The notes below the pieces were generated by a model. That model searched no databases and was not told the origin of the DNA. It worked only from the letters and a program-made list of their open reading frames with translations. Both the position numbers and the translations under genes were made by a program. Below are positions 1 through 8,616 of a DNA stretch of 64,000 nucleotides, in pieces; within the stretch, counting starts at the first letter, position 1, and each line of letters begins with the position of its first letter. The stretch is from Enterobacillus tribolii (GTDB lineage Bacteria > Pseudomonadota > Gammaproteobacteria > Enterobacterales > Enterobacteriaceae): positions 123,002-187,001 of the forward strand of contig NZ_QRAP01000009.1 in assembly GCF_003363015.1 (NCBI RefSeq), in the 5' to 3' direction.

Positions 1-107
1 TAAAACTGCTTTTCCGGAATACCAAAAATGGAACGGTTTTCACGGTATTCGTCGAAGATCCGGATCAACAGCTCCCCGAACGGTACGGGACGCATGATAT
101 CTCCCAT
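1..107 (-). CDS. ygfK: YgfK, putative FAD/Fe-S oxidoreductase, N-terminal fragment
   Basis: Only the first 35 codons lie in the window; the gene runs off the left edge. The start (MGDIMRPVPFGELLIRIFDEY) is nearly identical to the start of E. coli YgfK, a roughly 1,030-residue Fe-S/flavin protein resembling the small subunit of glutamate synthase. In that family it is thought to pass electrons in selenium-dependent purine hydroxylation. The ATG at 107 follows a good ribosome site (AAGGAG). A second in-frame ATG lies at 95. It is preceded by its own control region rather than being tightly fused to mocA. Identification is confident for so short a fragment because of the near-identity and the conserved neighbours. 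Confidence 0.85.
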   Translation of the reverse strand, partial: MGDIMRPVPFGELLIRIFDEYRENRSIFGIPEKQF

Positions 108-355
108 GATTATCTCCTTGCTGCGACATGCTCAATATGAAAGGAAAAACCGGAACATCCGGCTTTCGCATCTGATGATTAATGTCAGCAACAATCAGGC
201 CAGATCTGACCCATTCAGCGCGGCTGATTTAATTTCGTGAGGAATATCGAATTGTTGAATTCATTTGTGAAATAGCTCACAGAGGTAAATGAGAACTCAA
301 ATCAACACCACACACGACAAATATTAAGAGAAAGCATCGTACCGTACTCCTTATC
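108..355. other. ygfK upstream region, no gene
   Basis: AT-rich stretch between the mocA terminator and ygfK. Apart from the CRP-type dyad at 266-281 I see no coding sequence; the short open frame on the plus strand here has no ribosome site and no recognisable protein character. Confidence 0.5.
266..281. promoter_or_regulatory. CRP-type site upstream of ygfK
   Basis: A perfect TGTGA-N6-TCACA dyad, about 160-175 bases before the ygfK start. It suggests cAMP-CRP control of ygfK and perhaps of the genes beyond the window. No clear promoter hexamers could be assigned. Confidence 0.6.
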
Positions 356-390
356 AAAAAAGAGACTATCAATATCACTTTGATAATCTC
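356..390 (-). terminator. Terminator after mocA
   Basis: Read on the minus strand, arms at 380-390 and 362-372 form an 11-bp stem (one U-G wobble) with a 7-base loop, followed at once by six U (361-356). It lies about 70 bases past the mocA stop and separates mocA from ygfK. Confidence 0.7.
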
Positions 391-459
391 ATTCCAGACA
401 GCGTAATTGAAATGTGAGCGCAATCGATAAAACCACAAAATCAATCTATTTAAATGCAA

Positions 460-1074
460 TTAATATTGCTTAATTAATTCCTGGTATGCTTCTGGCGTAT
501 CGACATCAAACAGAATTGAACTATCGCAAATATTCAAATAACGGTATTCACCGGATAATAAAAACTCACGCATCGACCCCGCCTGGTGATCGAGGGACTC
601 CCGCAGGCGCGCGGCCGGCACCAGCACCGGATGCCCGCCATTTCCCTGATAACACGGGAATAGTGTGTACGGACCGCGCTTATGCCAGAGTTGATGAAAC
701 ACGTCATAGCTAAGGCAGGGAATATCGCCGTGGGTAATGAAGCAATAATCATGAGTAATCTGCCGGGCGGCACATTGCAGAGACGAGAATAATCCTTGCT
801 TATAATTATCGTTAACGACCACCAGAATATCGGCGTCATTTTTATAACGTTCAATAAGCTCATCAGCCCGGAAGCCAGCCACTAATATCAGGCGCCGGCA
901 AAACTGGCGCGCATTTTCTATACTTGCATCAAGAATCGTCCCCTGTTTATAGGGTAACATCATTTTCCATTGACCCATCCGGGATGAAAGCCCGGCAGCG
1001 GTAATGATGCAATCAACATCAACCCGTGGTTTTAATTCATTACCACGCCGGAAATTTGACTCTGATTTTTTCAT
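460..1074 (-). CDS. mocA: Molybdenum cofactor cytidylyltransferase-like protein (MocA/YgfJ)
   Basis: Transfers CMP from CTP to molybdopterin-Mo to make the MCD form of the cofactor used by xanthine-dehydrogenase-type enzymes. The 204-residue protein has the nucleotidyltransferase signature AAGLSSRMGQWKMMLP (about 26-41), a metal-binding GDIP (116-119) and GGHP (about 146-149), as in E. coli YgfJ (192 aa). I chose ATG 1074, which starts a reading frame of family length; longer upstream starts would overlap the divergent yqeC. It has about 12 extra residues at the N-terminus compared with E. coli. It is divergent from yqeC with only 31 bases between the starts. Confidence 0.85.
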   Translation of the reverse strand: MKKSESNFRRGNELKPRVDVDCIITAAGLSSRMGQWKMMLPYKQGTILDASIENARQFCRRLILVAGFRADELIERYKNDADILVVVNDNYKQGLFSSLQCAARQITHDYCFITHGDIPCLSYDVFHQLWHKRGPYTLFPCYQGNGGHPVLVPAARLRESLDHQAGSMREFLLSGEYRYLNICDSSILFDVDTPEAYQELIKQY

Positions 1075-1105
1075 ACTGCGGCCCTTAACCAGATATTTGT
1101 CACGT

Positions 1106-1912
1106 ATGATACCGACCTTCGAAGCACTATTCAGTGATGAGTATAAATATCTTAACGCCGGAAAATGCATCACCATCAGCGTGATCGGCGCGGGCGGAAA
1201 AACCAGCACGCTGTTTTGGCTGGCTGAAGCCTTTTACCGTCAGGGAAAACGGGTTTTGCTCACCACCACCACCAAAATGTATCGCCCGGAACCCGGCGGC
1301 TGTCACCATTTAATTATCGATCCTCAGGCCAACCCGGACAGGAAAAATATTCCTTCCGTTACCGCCCTGTTCAGCGCGGAAAATGCAGAAAACGGCAAAG
1401 TTGCAGGATTTACGCCAGAGGTGATCGATGAACTTCACCGGCGCGGCGACTTCGACGTCATTCTGGTCGAGGCTGACGGCTCGCGCGGCCTTCCGCTGAA
1501 AGCGCCGGCAGGGCATGAACCTTGCATACCTTTCCTCAGTAATTGCGTAATCGCATTGACCGGAGGCAACGTGCTGAACTTCCCCGCAGTCGGGCAACGA
1601 ATCCATCGCTGGGAAATTTTTTCCGCACTGACCTGCGTCAGAAGCGGCGAGCCGCTTGACTGCGCGGTATTCAGCCGTTTTATCGCCCATGCCCAGGGCA
1701 TGTTTAAAGGATCGCCGCCACAGGCCCGGCGGGTCTGGTTGCTCAATCAATATTATCAAATTGATAACGGACTGCGCGATGGCCTGTACGGCCTGCTGCG
1801 GCGCAATCCCAGCCTCAGCGCCGTCTGGCTGGGCGCCGTACGTGAGTCCCCGCCGATCCATACCTGCCTGTCTCAACCAATGCGCCGTACGCTTCTTTTT
1901 CCTGATTGCTGA
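1106..1912 (+). CDS. yqeC: Selenium-dependent hydroxylase accessory protein YqeC
   Basis: Member of the YqeC family, a P-loop protein found with selenium-dependent molybdenum hydroxylases and thought to help mature their cofactor. The 268-residue product has the nucleotide-binding loop GAGGKTS (about 28-34) near the N-terminus and a VEADGSRGLPLKAP stretch typical of the family. Length is close to E. coli YqeC (256 aa). The start is uncertain: ATG 1106 has no clear ribosome site, a TTG lies three codons earlier at 1097, and ATG 1004 would overlap mocA. It is followed 12 bases later by yqeB, so the two form an operon. Confidence 0.8.
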   Translation: MIPTFEALFSDEYKYLNAGKCITISVIGAGGKTSTLFWLAEAFYRQGKRVLLTTTTKMYRPEPGGCHHLIIDPQANPDRKNIPSVTALFSAENAENGKVAGFTPEVIDELHRRGDFDVILVEADGSRGLPLKAPAGHEPCIPFLSNCVIALTGGNVLNFPAVGQRIHRWEIFSALTCVRSGEPLDCAVFSRFIAHAQGMFKGSPPQARRVWLLNQYYQIDNGLRDGLYGLLRRNPSLSAVWLGAVRESPPIHTCLSQPMRRTLLFPDC

Positions 1913-1924
1913 ATTGAGGTTTTT

Positions 1925-3514
1925 ATGAATATTTTTGCCGAAGCCGCGCGTCTGGAGTCAGAAAATCACCCCTTCGCCCTGGCTCAGATCATTGAGAGCC
2001 GGGGTTCAACGCCCCGCCATTCCGGGCAGATGCTGGTTATGGCCGACGGCACCGCCATCGGCACTATCGGCGGCGGTATGGTAGAACGCAAAGTAATTGA
2101 AGAAGCGATCGCCGCAATTACCGAACGTAAAGCGCGGATTTTCCACGGACGTATGGCGCGCAACGGCGAAAATGCCGTGGGCTCCGACTGCGGCGGCGCC
2201 ATGTCGGTGTATATCGACGTACACGGACTGCGTCCGCGGCTGGTGCTGATCGGCGCCGGTCACGTCAACCGCGCTATTGCCCGGGCCGCCATGCCGCTTG
2301 GATTCGACGTTCACGTTGCCGACACCTACGCCGCCAGCCTTGAGCCGTCGCTTTTCCCGGAAGGCGTCCACCTGGTGCACGCCGACAGCTATGGCGAAGT
2401 GATTGATAAGCTGAAAATCACCGAAGATCATTTCGTTATTATCGCCACGAACAATCAGGACCGGGAAGCCCTCGACCGCCTGATCACCAAGCCGGTGCGC
2501 TATCTCGGCCTGCTTGCCAGCCGCCGCAAGGTGCAAACGTTCACCCAGGCCTTACGGCAAAACGGTGTGCATGAAGATGACCTGGCACGCCTGTATGCGC
2601 CCATTGGTTACAACATCGGCGCGGAAACGCCGGAAGAGATCGCCGTCAGCATCATGGCAGAGGTTCTGCAGGTAAAAAACCTGGCCGCTGGCGGCAGGAT
2701 GAAAGACGACGTTCGCCTGACGCGCGATAAATTGGCCGTCATTCGCGGCGCCGGCGATATCTCTACCGGTGTAGCGTTACGTCTGTTTCATGCCGGATTC
2801 CAGGTCGTGATGCTGGATATTGCCAAGCCGACGGTCATTCGCCGCAGCGTGGCGTTCGCTCAGGCAATCTTCGACGGGGAAACCAAGGTCGAAGGCGTTA
2901 CCGCCCGCCGCGCCGCCAACGCAGCAGAGGCGCTGGCCGTGATTAACCGGGGAGAAATTCCGGTGCTGATCGACGGGGAATGCGCCAGCCTGGAAGAATT
3001 ACGCCCCCGTTTCCTGATCGACGCCATTCTGGCTAAACAAAATACCGGCCTGCGTAAAGAAATGGCGCCGATTACCATCGCCCTCGGACCAGGGTTCAAT
3101 GCCGGGCAGGACTGCGACGCCGTCATCGAAACCAACCGGGGTCACTACCTCGGCAGGGTCATTTATCAGGGAGCCGCACAGCCGAACACCGGTATTCCGG
3201 GAAATATCAGCGGCCATACCACACGCAGGGTGATCCGTTCGCCGGCCAGCGGCGTAATGCGTTGCCACGTTAAGCTGGGCGACCTGGTACGGGAAGGCGA
3301 CGTCATCGCTCACGTTGGTGAAGCGCCGGTCATTTCGCCGCTGCCGGGCATGGTGCGCGGACTGCTCAGCGACGGGTTAAATGTTCCCGAAGGTTTTAAG
3401 ATTGGCGATATCGATCCGCGCGGCCCGCAGGCGGACTACACCACGGTGTCAGACAAAGCGCGCGCTATCGGGGGCGCGGTGCTGGAAGCGATGATGAAAC
3501 TAAACAGAAGATAA
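1925..3514 (+). CDS. yqeB: Selenium-dependent molybdenum hydroxylase maturation protein YqeB
   Basis: Two-part protein of 529 residues (E. coli YqeB is about 541). The N-terminal half is an XdhC/CoxI-type domain: the IIESRGSTPRHSGQML motif (about 22-37), a GGGMVE motif and a Rossmann loop LVLIGAGHVNRAIA. The C-terminal half starts with IRGAGDISTGVALRLF and carries the EF2563-type selenium-hydroxylase domain. XdhC-like proteins deliver and sulfurate the molybdenum cofactor; here a selenium-bearing cofactor is inferred from the family. The ATG has a GAGG ribosome site, 12 bases after yqeC. It converges on yqeA. Confidence 0.88.
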   Translation: MNIFAEAARLESENHPFALAQIIESRGSTPRHSGQMLVMADGTAIGTIGGGMVERKVIEEAIAAITERKARIFHGRMARNGENAVGSDCGGAMSVYIDVHGLRPRLVLIGAGHVNRAIARAAMPLGFDVHVADTYAASLEPSLFPEGVHLVHADSYGEVIDKLKITEDHFVIIATNNQDREALDRLITKPVRYLGLLASRRKVQTFTQALRQNGVHEDDLARLYAPIGYNIGAETPEEIAVSIMAEVLQVKNLAAGGRMKDDVRLTRDKLAVIRGAGDISTGVALRLFHAGFQVVMLDIAKPTVIRRSVAFAQAIFDGETKVEGVTARRAANAAEALAVINRGEIPVLIDGECASLEELRPRFLIDAILAKQNTGLRKEMAPITIALGPGFNAGQDCDAVIETNRGHYLGRVIYQGAAQPNTGIPGNISGHTTRRVIRSPASGVMRCHVKLGDLVREGDVIAHVGEAPVISPLPGMVRGLLSDGLNVPEGFKIGDIDPRGPQADYTTVSDKARAIGGAVLEAMMKLNRR

Positions 3515-3585
3515 AAAAATTCCGGAGGCGACCAAATGACGCCTCCGGACATTATTCAGGACCACTGCCGGCCAACAGGCCGGCA
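3513..3585 (-). terminator. Terminator pair between convergent yqeB and yqeA
   Basis: A 10-bp hairpin (3521-3530 with 3540-3549) is followed on the minus strand by a run of seven T, giving a strong terminator for yqeA. A second GC-rich 8-bp hairpin (3566-3573 with 3578-3585) lies closer to yqeA. Confidence 0.75.
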
Positions 3586-3598
3586 ACGACAACAGCAA

Positions 3599-4528
3599 TC
3601 AGCCAATCACAGTTCCGGTTTTCCCTTCAATGCCCTGCTGAGCCTTACTCAACACCGTAATCAACGCTTTACGTCCCGGCTTCGATTGGGCAAACGACAC
3701 CGCCGCCTCGACCTTCGGCAACATAGAGCCTTTGGCAAAGTGGCCTTCCTCAATGAAACGCTCGGCATCCGCCACGCTCAGGGTATCCAGCCATTGCTCA
3801 TTCGGTTTGCCGAAGTTGATGGCGACCTTTTCCACCGCCGTCAGGATAATCAGCATATCGGCATCAATCATTTCCGCCAGTTTGGCGCTGGCCCAGTCCT
3901 TGTCGATAACCGCGCCGGCACCACGCAGGTGGTTGCCCTCGCGCAGCACGGGTATACCGCCGCCGCCAACGGTAATCACGACCTGCCCGGCATTCAGCAT
4001 GGCGCTGACGGTTTCCTTCTCCACGATATCCACCGGCTTCGGCGATGCCACCACCCGGCGGTAACCGCGGCCGGCGTCTTCCTTCATGTTATATCCGTTA
4101 CGGGTCAGCACATCGGCTTCTTCCTTGGTGAAGAAAGAGCCGATCGGCTTGGTTGGGTTGAGGAAAGCCGGGTCTTTGGCATCGACGATAACCTGAGTAA
4201 TCAGCGTCGCTACCGGCTTATCAATGCCGCGATCCAGTAACTCTTCCCGCAACGCGTTTTGCAGATCGTAGCCGATGTAGCCCTGGCTCAGCGCCACACA
4301 AACCGACATCGGCAGCATCGGCGTATGCGCCTCTGTTTTAGCCGCGGCTTCGAATGCCTGGTTGATCATGCCGACCTGCGGGCCGTTGCCGTGCGTCACC
4401 ACCACCTGATGGCCGTGCGCAATCAGGTCAACAATGGCTTTCGATGTGCTTTTCACCGCCTGCATCTGCTCCGCCAGCCCCTCGCCCAGCGCGTTACCGC
4501 CTAATGCCAGTACTATCTTTTGTTTCAT
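3599..4528 (-). CDS. yqeA: Carbamate kinase-like protein YqeA
   Basis: Carbamate kinase family: carbamoyl phosphate plus ADP gives carbamate plus ATP, the energy-yielding last step of this type of pathway. The 309-residue protein begins KIVLALGGNALG, the amino-acid-kinase phosphate loop, and has THGNGPQVG, GGGGIPV and the central insert typical of carbamate kinases; E. coli YqeA is 310 aa and very similar throughout. It is the last gene of the minus-strand operon ygeW-ygeX-ygeY-hyuA-yqeA, only 11 bases after hyuA. It probably uses carbamoyl phosphate released by YgeW-type chemistry. Confidence 0.92.
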   Translation of the reverse strand: MKQKIVLALGGNALGEGLAEQMQAVKSTSKAIVDLIAHGHQVVVTHGNGPQVGMINQAFEAAAKTEAHTPMLPMSVCVALSQGYIGYDLQNALREELLDRGIDKPVATLITQVIVDAKDPAFLNPTKPIGSFFTKEEADVLTRNGYNMKEDAGRGYRRVVASPKPVDIVEKETVSAMLNAGQVVITVGGGGIPVLREGNHLRGAGAVIDKDWASAKLAEMIDADMLIILTAVEKVAINFGKPNEQWLDTLSVADAERFIEEGHFAKGSMLPKVEAAVSFAQSKPGRKALITVLSKAQQGIEGKTGTVIG

Positions 4529-4539
4529 TTTCGTCCTCG

Positions 4540-5937
4540 TTAACCTTGAATGTGACTATGTTTGTCAAACGGCTTGCGGTGCAGGAACCGCCCGTAGCCC
4601 GCCCGTCCGGTGAATTCGCCGTTGCGGGAGACGACTTCGCCGCGGCACATCGTCAGTACCGGCAATCCCTGGCAGCGGAACCCCTCATACGGGGAGTAGT
4701 CGGCGTTGTCGTGCAAACGCGCGTGTGTAATAACGTCGGATTGGCGCGGATCAAACAGCACAATGTCGGCATCCGCGCCCGGCATCAGGTTGCCTTTACG
4801 CGGCCACAGGCCAAACAGGCGGGCCGGATTCGCGCTGGTCAGCGCTACGAAGCGGGAAGGCGTAATACGCCCGCTCATCACGCCGGCGGAGAACAGTAAT
4901 CCCATGCGATTCTCTACGCCGGGCAGCCCGTTCGGGCAACGGGTGAAATCCCCCTGCGCCTTCGCTATGCGTTGTTGATAGGGGAAAGTGCAGTGGTCCG
5001 TCGCCACGGTATCAATGGCGCCATCGGCAATGCCGACCCACAGGCGATCCTGTTCCCTGACGTTACGCAGCGGCGGGCTGAGGATGTACTTCAAGCCGTC
5101 TTCACGCAGATAGCAACGCTCATCAAGCAGCAGATATTGCGGGCAGGTTTCGGCCCATACCGGCTGCTGGTGCGCACGCGCCAACCGGATATATTCCAGC
5201 CCCAGGCCGTTAGAAAGATGCACGATATACAACGGCGCATTACCCGCCAGTTGCGCCAGGTTGATAACCCGGCCAATCGCCTCCGCCTCGCACTCCAGTG
5301 GCCGGCTGCGGGCATGATAAATCGGCGCGGTTTTTCCCTGCGCCACCAGCTCAGCGCGACGAAACGCAATGGCCGCGTCGTTTTCCGGATGCACAGTCGT
5401 CAGCGCACCGACCTGATGCAGCCGCTGTAACGCCCGCAGCACATCCGCGTCACCAAGCTTGTAATTGTAGGTAAGGTAAAGTTTGAAACTGCTGATGCCC
5501 TCTTCATGCACCATCGGGGCCATTTCATCGAGGATCGCGTCATCAATATGCTGAATGACGCCGTGGAAACCGTAATCAATGACCGCTTTCTCTGCGGCGT
5601 ACTGATGATAGACGTTCAGTTGATGATGCAGGTCGCAGCCAGCCGGTCCGAACCCCATGTGGTCAATGATAGTCGTCGTTCCGCCACAGGCGGCGGCGCG
5701 AGTGCCGGTAAAGAAATCATCGCAGCTACGGGCAATGCCGACATCAATATTGAAATGCGTGTGAACGTCGATGCCGCCCGGCATAACGTAGCATCCCGAC
5801 GCATCAATCACTTCACAATCGGAGTCGGGTTCAATCAGGGGAGCGCAAAGGCGGATCGTGCCGTCTTCAATCAGCAGATCCTGCCGGCTTTCTCCTTCAG
5901 CATCCACCAGAATGCCATTTTTAATGAGTCGCCTCAT
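4540..5937 (-). CDS. hyuA: D-phenylhydantoinase/dihydropyrimidinase-like HyuA
   Basis: Zinc amidohydrolase opening cyclic ureides (hydantoin- or dihydropyrimidine-type rings). The 465-residue protein shows the complete binuclear metal centre: H59 and H61 in GGIDVHTHFN, the lysine to be carboxylated K152 in SSFKLYLTY, H183, H240 (YIVHLSN) and D314 (ATDH). It aligns end to end with E. coli HyuA (461 aa). ATG 5937 was chosen over the longer frame because it has a GGAG ribosome site and matches the family start. In this cluster the natural substrate is likely a purine-ring fragment rather than phenylhydantoin, an inference from context. Confidence 0.9.
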   Translation of the reverse strand: MRRLIKNGILVDAEGESRQDLLIEDGTIRLCAPLIEPDSDCEVIDASGCYVMPGGIDVHTHFNIDVGIARSCDDFFTGTRAAACGGTTTIIDHMGFGPAGCDLHHQLNVYHQYAAEKAVIDYGFHGVIQHIDDAILDEMAPMVHEEGISSFKLYLTYNYKLGDADVLRALQRLHQVGALTTVHPENDAAIAFRRAELVAQGKTAPIYHARSRPLECEAEAIGRVINLAQLAGNAPLYIVHLSNGLGLEYIRLARAHQQPVWAETCPQYLLLDERCYLREDGLKYILSPPLRNVREQDRLWVGIADGAIDTVATDHCTFPYQQRIAKAQGDFTRCPNGLPGVENRMGLLFSAGVMSGRITPSRFVALTSANPARLFGLWPRKGNLMPGADADIVLFDPRQSDVITHARLHDNADYSPYEGFRCQGLPVLTMCRGEVVSRNGEFTGRAGYGRFLHRKPFDKHSHIQG

Positions 5938-5950
5938 TGCTTGACGCTCC

Positions 5951-5999
5951 TGAAAAAGTCCCCCGGACGGGCCGCAGTGCATCTAATGCCGCCGGGGGA
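5951..5999 (-). terminator. Terminator-like hairpin inside the operon, between ygeY and hyuA
   Basis: Minus-strand RNA can pair 5999-5992 with 5966-5959 (8 bp, GC-rich, 25-base loop with possible extra pairing), followed one base later by five U. Its place between two operon genes suggests partial termination or a 3' stabiliser for the upstream message. Confidence 0.55.
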
Positions 6000-6023
6000 A
6001 AATGGTTTACCCAAACAGGCTAA

Positions 6024-7241
6024 TTACTTTTTCAGTTCTTCCATATAACTCAACGGGATAGCCGCATACATGGCAGCACACTTCACCAGATGCTCTTTCC
6101 AGGTCTTCTCGTTTGGCGCGTGAGCCTCAGGCTCTTTACCCGGGCCGAAACCGATAACCGGAATGCCGTGGCGGCCCATGATGGAAACGCCGTTGGTGGA
6201 GAACGTCCACTTATCGACAACCGGCGCCTTCTTGAACAGGCCTTCATATGCCTTGCTCAGGGTTTTCACCGTGATGTGATCTTCTTCGACCTTCCAGGTC
6301 GGGAAGTAGCACTCGGTCGGATAAACCAGACCGGTGTAGGAAGGACGATCGTAGTTGTACATGGAAACCACGGCCTTCGCCGCTTTCACTGCCGGCAGGG
6401 CACGAATCTCATCCAGCGCGCCTTCCCAGGTTTCGCCCCAGGTCAGACGACGGTCGATGGAAACAGCGCAGCTGTCCGCCACCGCGCAACGGCTGGGCGA
6501 GGTGAAGAAAATTTCAGAAACTGTCAGCGTACCTTTGCCCAGGAATTCGTCATAAGCCAGCTTCTGTGAAAGTTCCTGCAACTCATTCAGGATCGGTCCC
6601 ATTTTGAAAATGGCGTTGTCGCCGCGTTCCGGAGCGGAGCCGTGGCAGCTGATGCCCTGTACGTCGACGCGAATCTCCATACGTCCGCGCTGACCGCGGT
6701 AGATCTGGCAATCCGTCGGTTCGGTACTGACCACGAATTCCGGGCGGATCTTGGACTGCTCAATGATGTACTGCCAGCACAGACCGTCGCAGTCTTCTTC
6801 CTGCACGGTGCCGGTAACCAGCAGGGTGTACTGATCTTCCAGGCCCAGATCCTTGATGATCTTGCCGGCGTAGACCATGGATGCCATGCCGCCTTCCTGA
6901 TCCGACGTGCCGCGGCCGCCGATGATCTCATCATCTTCCATGCCTTCGTACGGATCGAACGTCCAGTTTTTGATGTTGCCGATACCAACGGTATCGATGT
7001 GCGCATCCATCGCGATCAGGTGCGGACCGTGGCCGATATAGCCCAGAATGTTGCCCATCGGGTCGATTTCTACCTTATCGAAGCCGACCTTTTCCATCTC
7101 TTCTTTGATGCGCAATACCACGCGCTTCTCGTCGCAGCTTTCACTCGGAATCGCCACCATGTCGCGCAGGAAGCGGGTCATCTGATCTTTGTACTGATAG
7201 GCCTTTTCCAACACCATATCGAAAGGGATCTGCTTAGCCAT
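6024..7241 (-). CDS. ygeY: YgeY, M20-family metallohydrolase
   Basis: Member of the peptidase M20/ArgE/DapE amidohydrolase family, 405 residues, nearly identical in layout to E. coli YgeY (403 aa). Metal ligands are visible: H81 and D83 in [11 protein letters not shown]114 in [11 protein letters not shown], and the EED at about 148-150. The C-terminal metal-binding histidine lies in EAHAPNE. The family removes acyl or carbamoyl groups from amino compounds; in the purine cluster a role upstream of diaminopropionate is inferred. The start at 7241 has a GGAG ribosome site; the open frame extends 29 codons upstream without support. Confidence 0.9.
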   Translation of the reverse strand: MAKQIPFDMVLEKAYQYKDQMTRFLRDMVAIPSESCDEKRVVLRIKEEMEKVGFDKVEIDPMGNILGYIGHGPHLIAMDAHIDTVGIGNIKNWTFDPYEGMEDDEIIGGRGTSDQEGGMASMVYAGKIIKDLGLEDQYTLLVTGTVQEEDCDGLCWQYIIEQSKIRPEFVVSTEPTDCQIYRGQRGRMEIRVDVQGISCHGSAPERGDNAIFKMGPILNELQELSQKLAYDEFLGKGTLTVSEIFFTSPSRCAVADSCAVSIDRRLTWGETWEGALDEIRALPAVKAAKAVVSMYNYDRPSYTGLVYPTECYFPTWKVEEDHITVKTLSKAYEGLFKKAPVVDKWTFSTNGVSIMGRHGIPVIGFGPGKEPEAHAPNEKTWKEHLVKCAAMYAAIPLSYMEELKK

Positions 7242-7266
7242 TTTACTCTTCTCCAATTTATTCACT

Positions 7267-7322
7267 CCCCGCCCCGGCGGGAAACCGTATTCATTGCAGG
7301 CGGGGCGTGTCTGCGGCCCCGC
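7267..7322 (-). other. Alternative hairpins between ygeX and ygeY
   Basis: Two 7-bp GC stems share bases: 7267-7273 can pair with 7299-7305, while 7300-7306 can pair with 7316-7322. They cannot form together. The structure ends about 15 bases before the ygeY ribosome site. Confidence 0.5.
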
Positions 7323-7337
7323 ATCCATCGCTCTTCA

Positions 7338-8537
7338 TCAGACGTTCGCCGGATGTTTGCCTTCCCATACCACTTCACGGTAATGCTTAACGTCGGTGTC
7401 GCCTTCGGTGCTGATTAACAGCACTACCGAATCACCATCCAGCCCCAGCTTTCTCATCATTTGTTCACGCTGTGGGTGATAGTGCGCCGCGGCCAAAACG
7501 CCCAGGCCGACTGCGCCGGACTCGCCGGACACAATGCGCGGGTCGTTGCCCAACGGGTTGCCCAGCACGCGCATGCCTAACGCCGCCACGCTGTCCTGGC
7601 AGGAAATGAACTGGGTCGTGCAGTTACGCAGCAACGGCCAGCCCAGTGGGTTGGGCTCGCCACAGGCCAGACCGGCCATAATGGTCGCCATGTCGCCGCC
7701 AACGTTAACGAGTTCCCCTTTCACCCCGGAACGGTACACGCAGTCCGCCAGCTCAGGCTCAACCACCACCGAGTGCAGGTTTTTCGCGCCGTAAACGTCC
7801 ACCAGATACCCCAGCACGCCCGCCGCCATCGCACCGACGCCGGCCTGCAAAAAGACGTGAGTAGGACGATCGATTCCCATCTGCTGCATCTGCTCGACCG
7901 CTTCATCGGCCAGGGTGGCGTACCCCTGCATGATCCAGGTCGGGATCTTGGTGTAACCTTCCCAGGCGGTGTCCTGTACCACTTCCCAGCCGCGCTCCTG
8001 CGCGGTTTTCATCGTCAGGCGCACCGTGTCGTCGTAGTTCATGTCGGTGACGATGCACTCGGCACCGAGATTGAGGATGTGATCCACGCGCTCCTGCGCC
8101 GAGCCTTTCGGCATGTAAATGACCGCGTTCTGACCAAGCTGCTTCGCGGCCCACGCCACGCCACGCCCGTGGTTGCCATCGGTGGTGGTGGCGAAGGTCA
8201 TCTTCTCCGTCATCCGGGATTTCAACTGCTCAAGGGATACCGCATCGATATCCAGGCCATATTTTTCACACAGCAGCCGGCCAATGGCGTAAGCACCGCC
8301 CAGCATTTTGAATGCGTTCAGTTCGAAGCGCTGGGACTCATCCTTCACCAGGATTTTCCGTACGCCGAATAACGCGGCCAGCGCCTTCAGGTCGCACAGC
8401 GGCGTCGGCTGGTAACCGGCGATTTTTTTGTGAAAGCCACGCGCTTTTTTGGCTTCCGCCCTGGTGAAGAGCGGTGATATCTCACCGTTGAAATTGCGGT
8501 TATCCGCGATATCCACCTTCAGCGAGAAAACAGACAT
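7338..8537 (-). CDS. ygeX: 2,3-diaminopropionate ammonia-lyase
   Basis: PLP enzyme converting 2,3-diaminopropionate to pyruvate and two ammonia. The 399-residue protein keeps the PLP lysine K77 (LNAFKMLGG) and the catalytic aspartate D120 in TTTDGNHGRG, matching E. coli YgeX (398 aa) where these residues were studied. Fold type II, cytoplasmic. ATG 8537 follows a TGAGG ribosome site. It is the second gene of the operon. It provides pyruvate and ammonia from the purine-derived carbon and nitrogen chain, which fits a nitrogen-starvation (sigma-54) control system. Confidence 0.95.
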   Translation of the reverse strand: MSVFSLKVDIADNRNFNGEISPLFTRAEAKKARGFHKKIAGYQPTPLCDLKALAALFGVRKILVKDESQRFELNAFKMLGGAYAIGRLLCEKYGLDIDAVSLEQLKSRMTEKMTFATTTDGNHGRGVAWAAKQLGQNAVIYMPKGSAQERVDHILNLGAECIVTDMNYDDTVRLTMKTAQERGWEVVQDTAWEGYTKIPTWIMQGYATLADEAVEQMQQMGIDRPTHVFLQAGVGAMAAGVLGYLVDVYGAKNLHSVVVEPELADCVYRSGVKGELVNVGGDMATIMAGLACGEPNPLGWPLLRNCTTQFISCQDSVAALGMRVLGNPLGNDPRIVSGESGAVGLGVLAAAHYHPQREQMMRKLGLDGDSVVLLISTEGDTDVKHYREVVWEGKHPANV

Positions 8538-8579
8538 ATCAAGACCTCATCGGAATCATTACCGTAGGAGTGTCGCTGC

Positions 8580-8608
8580 GTACGGCACGCCGCGCGGGCG
8601 CGCCGTAC
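8580..8608 (-). other. GC-rich hairpin between ygeW and ygeX
   Basis: A 12-bp stem with a single mismatch (8580-8591 with 8597-8608) and a 5-base loop, directly after the ygeW stop and before ygeX. No U-run follows, so mRNA stabilisation or processing is more likely than termination. Confidence 0.55.
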
Positions 8609-8616
8609 TGCGGGCG

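Noticed and set aside
1004..1105. Longer N-terminus for YqeC from ATG 1004
   Set aside because: It would overlap the mocA coding start and add residues with no family counterpart.
7242..7328. Longer YgeY start at 7328
   Set aside because: The extension crosses the hairpin region, while ATG 7241 has a proper ribosome site and family start.
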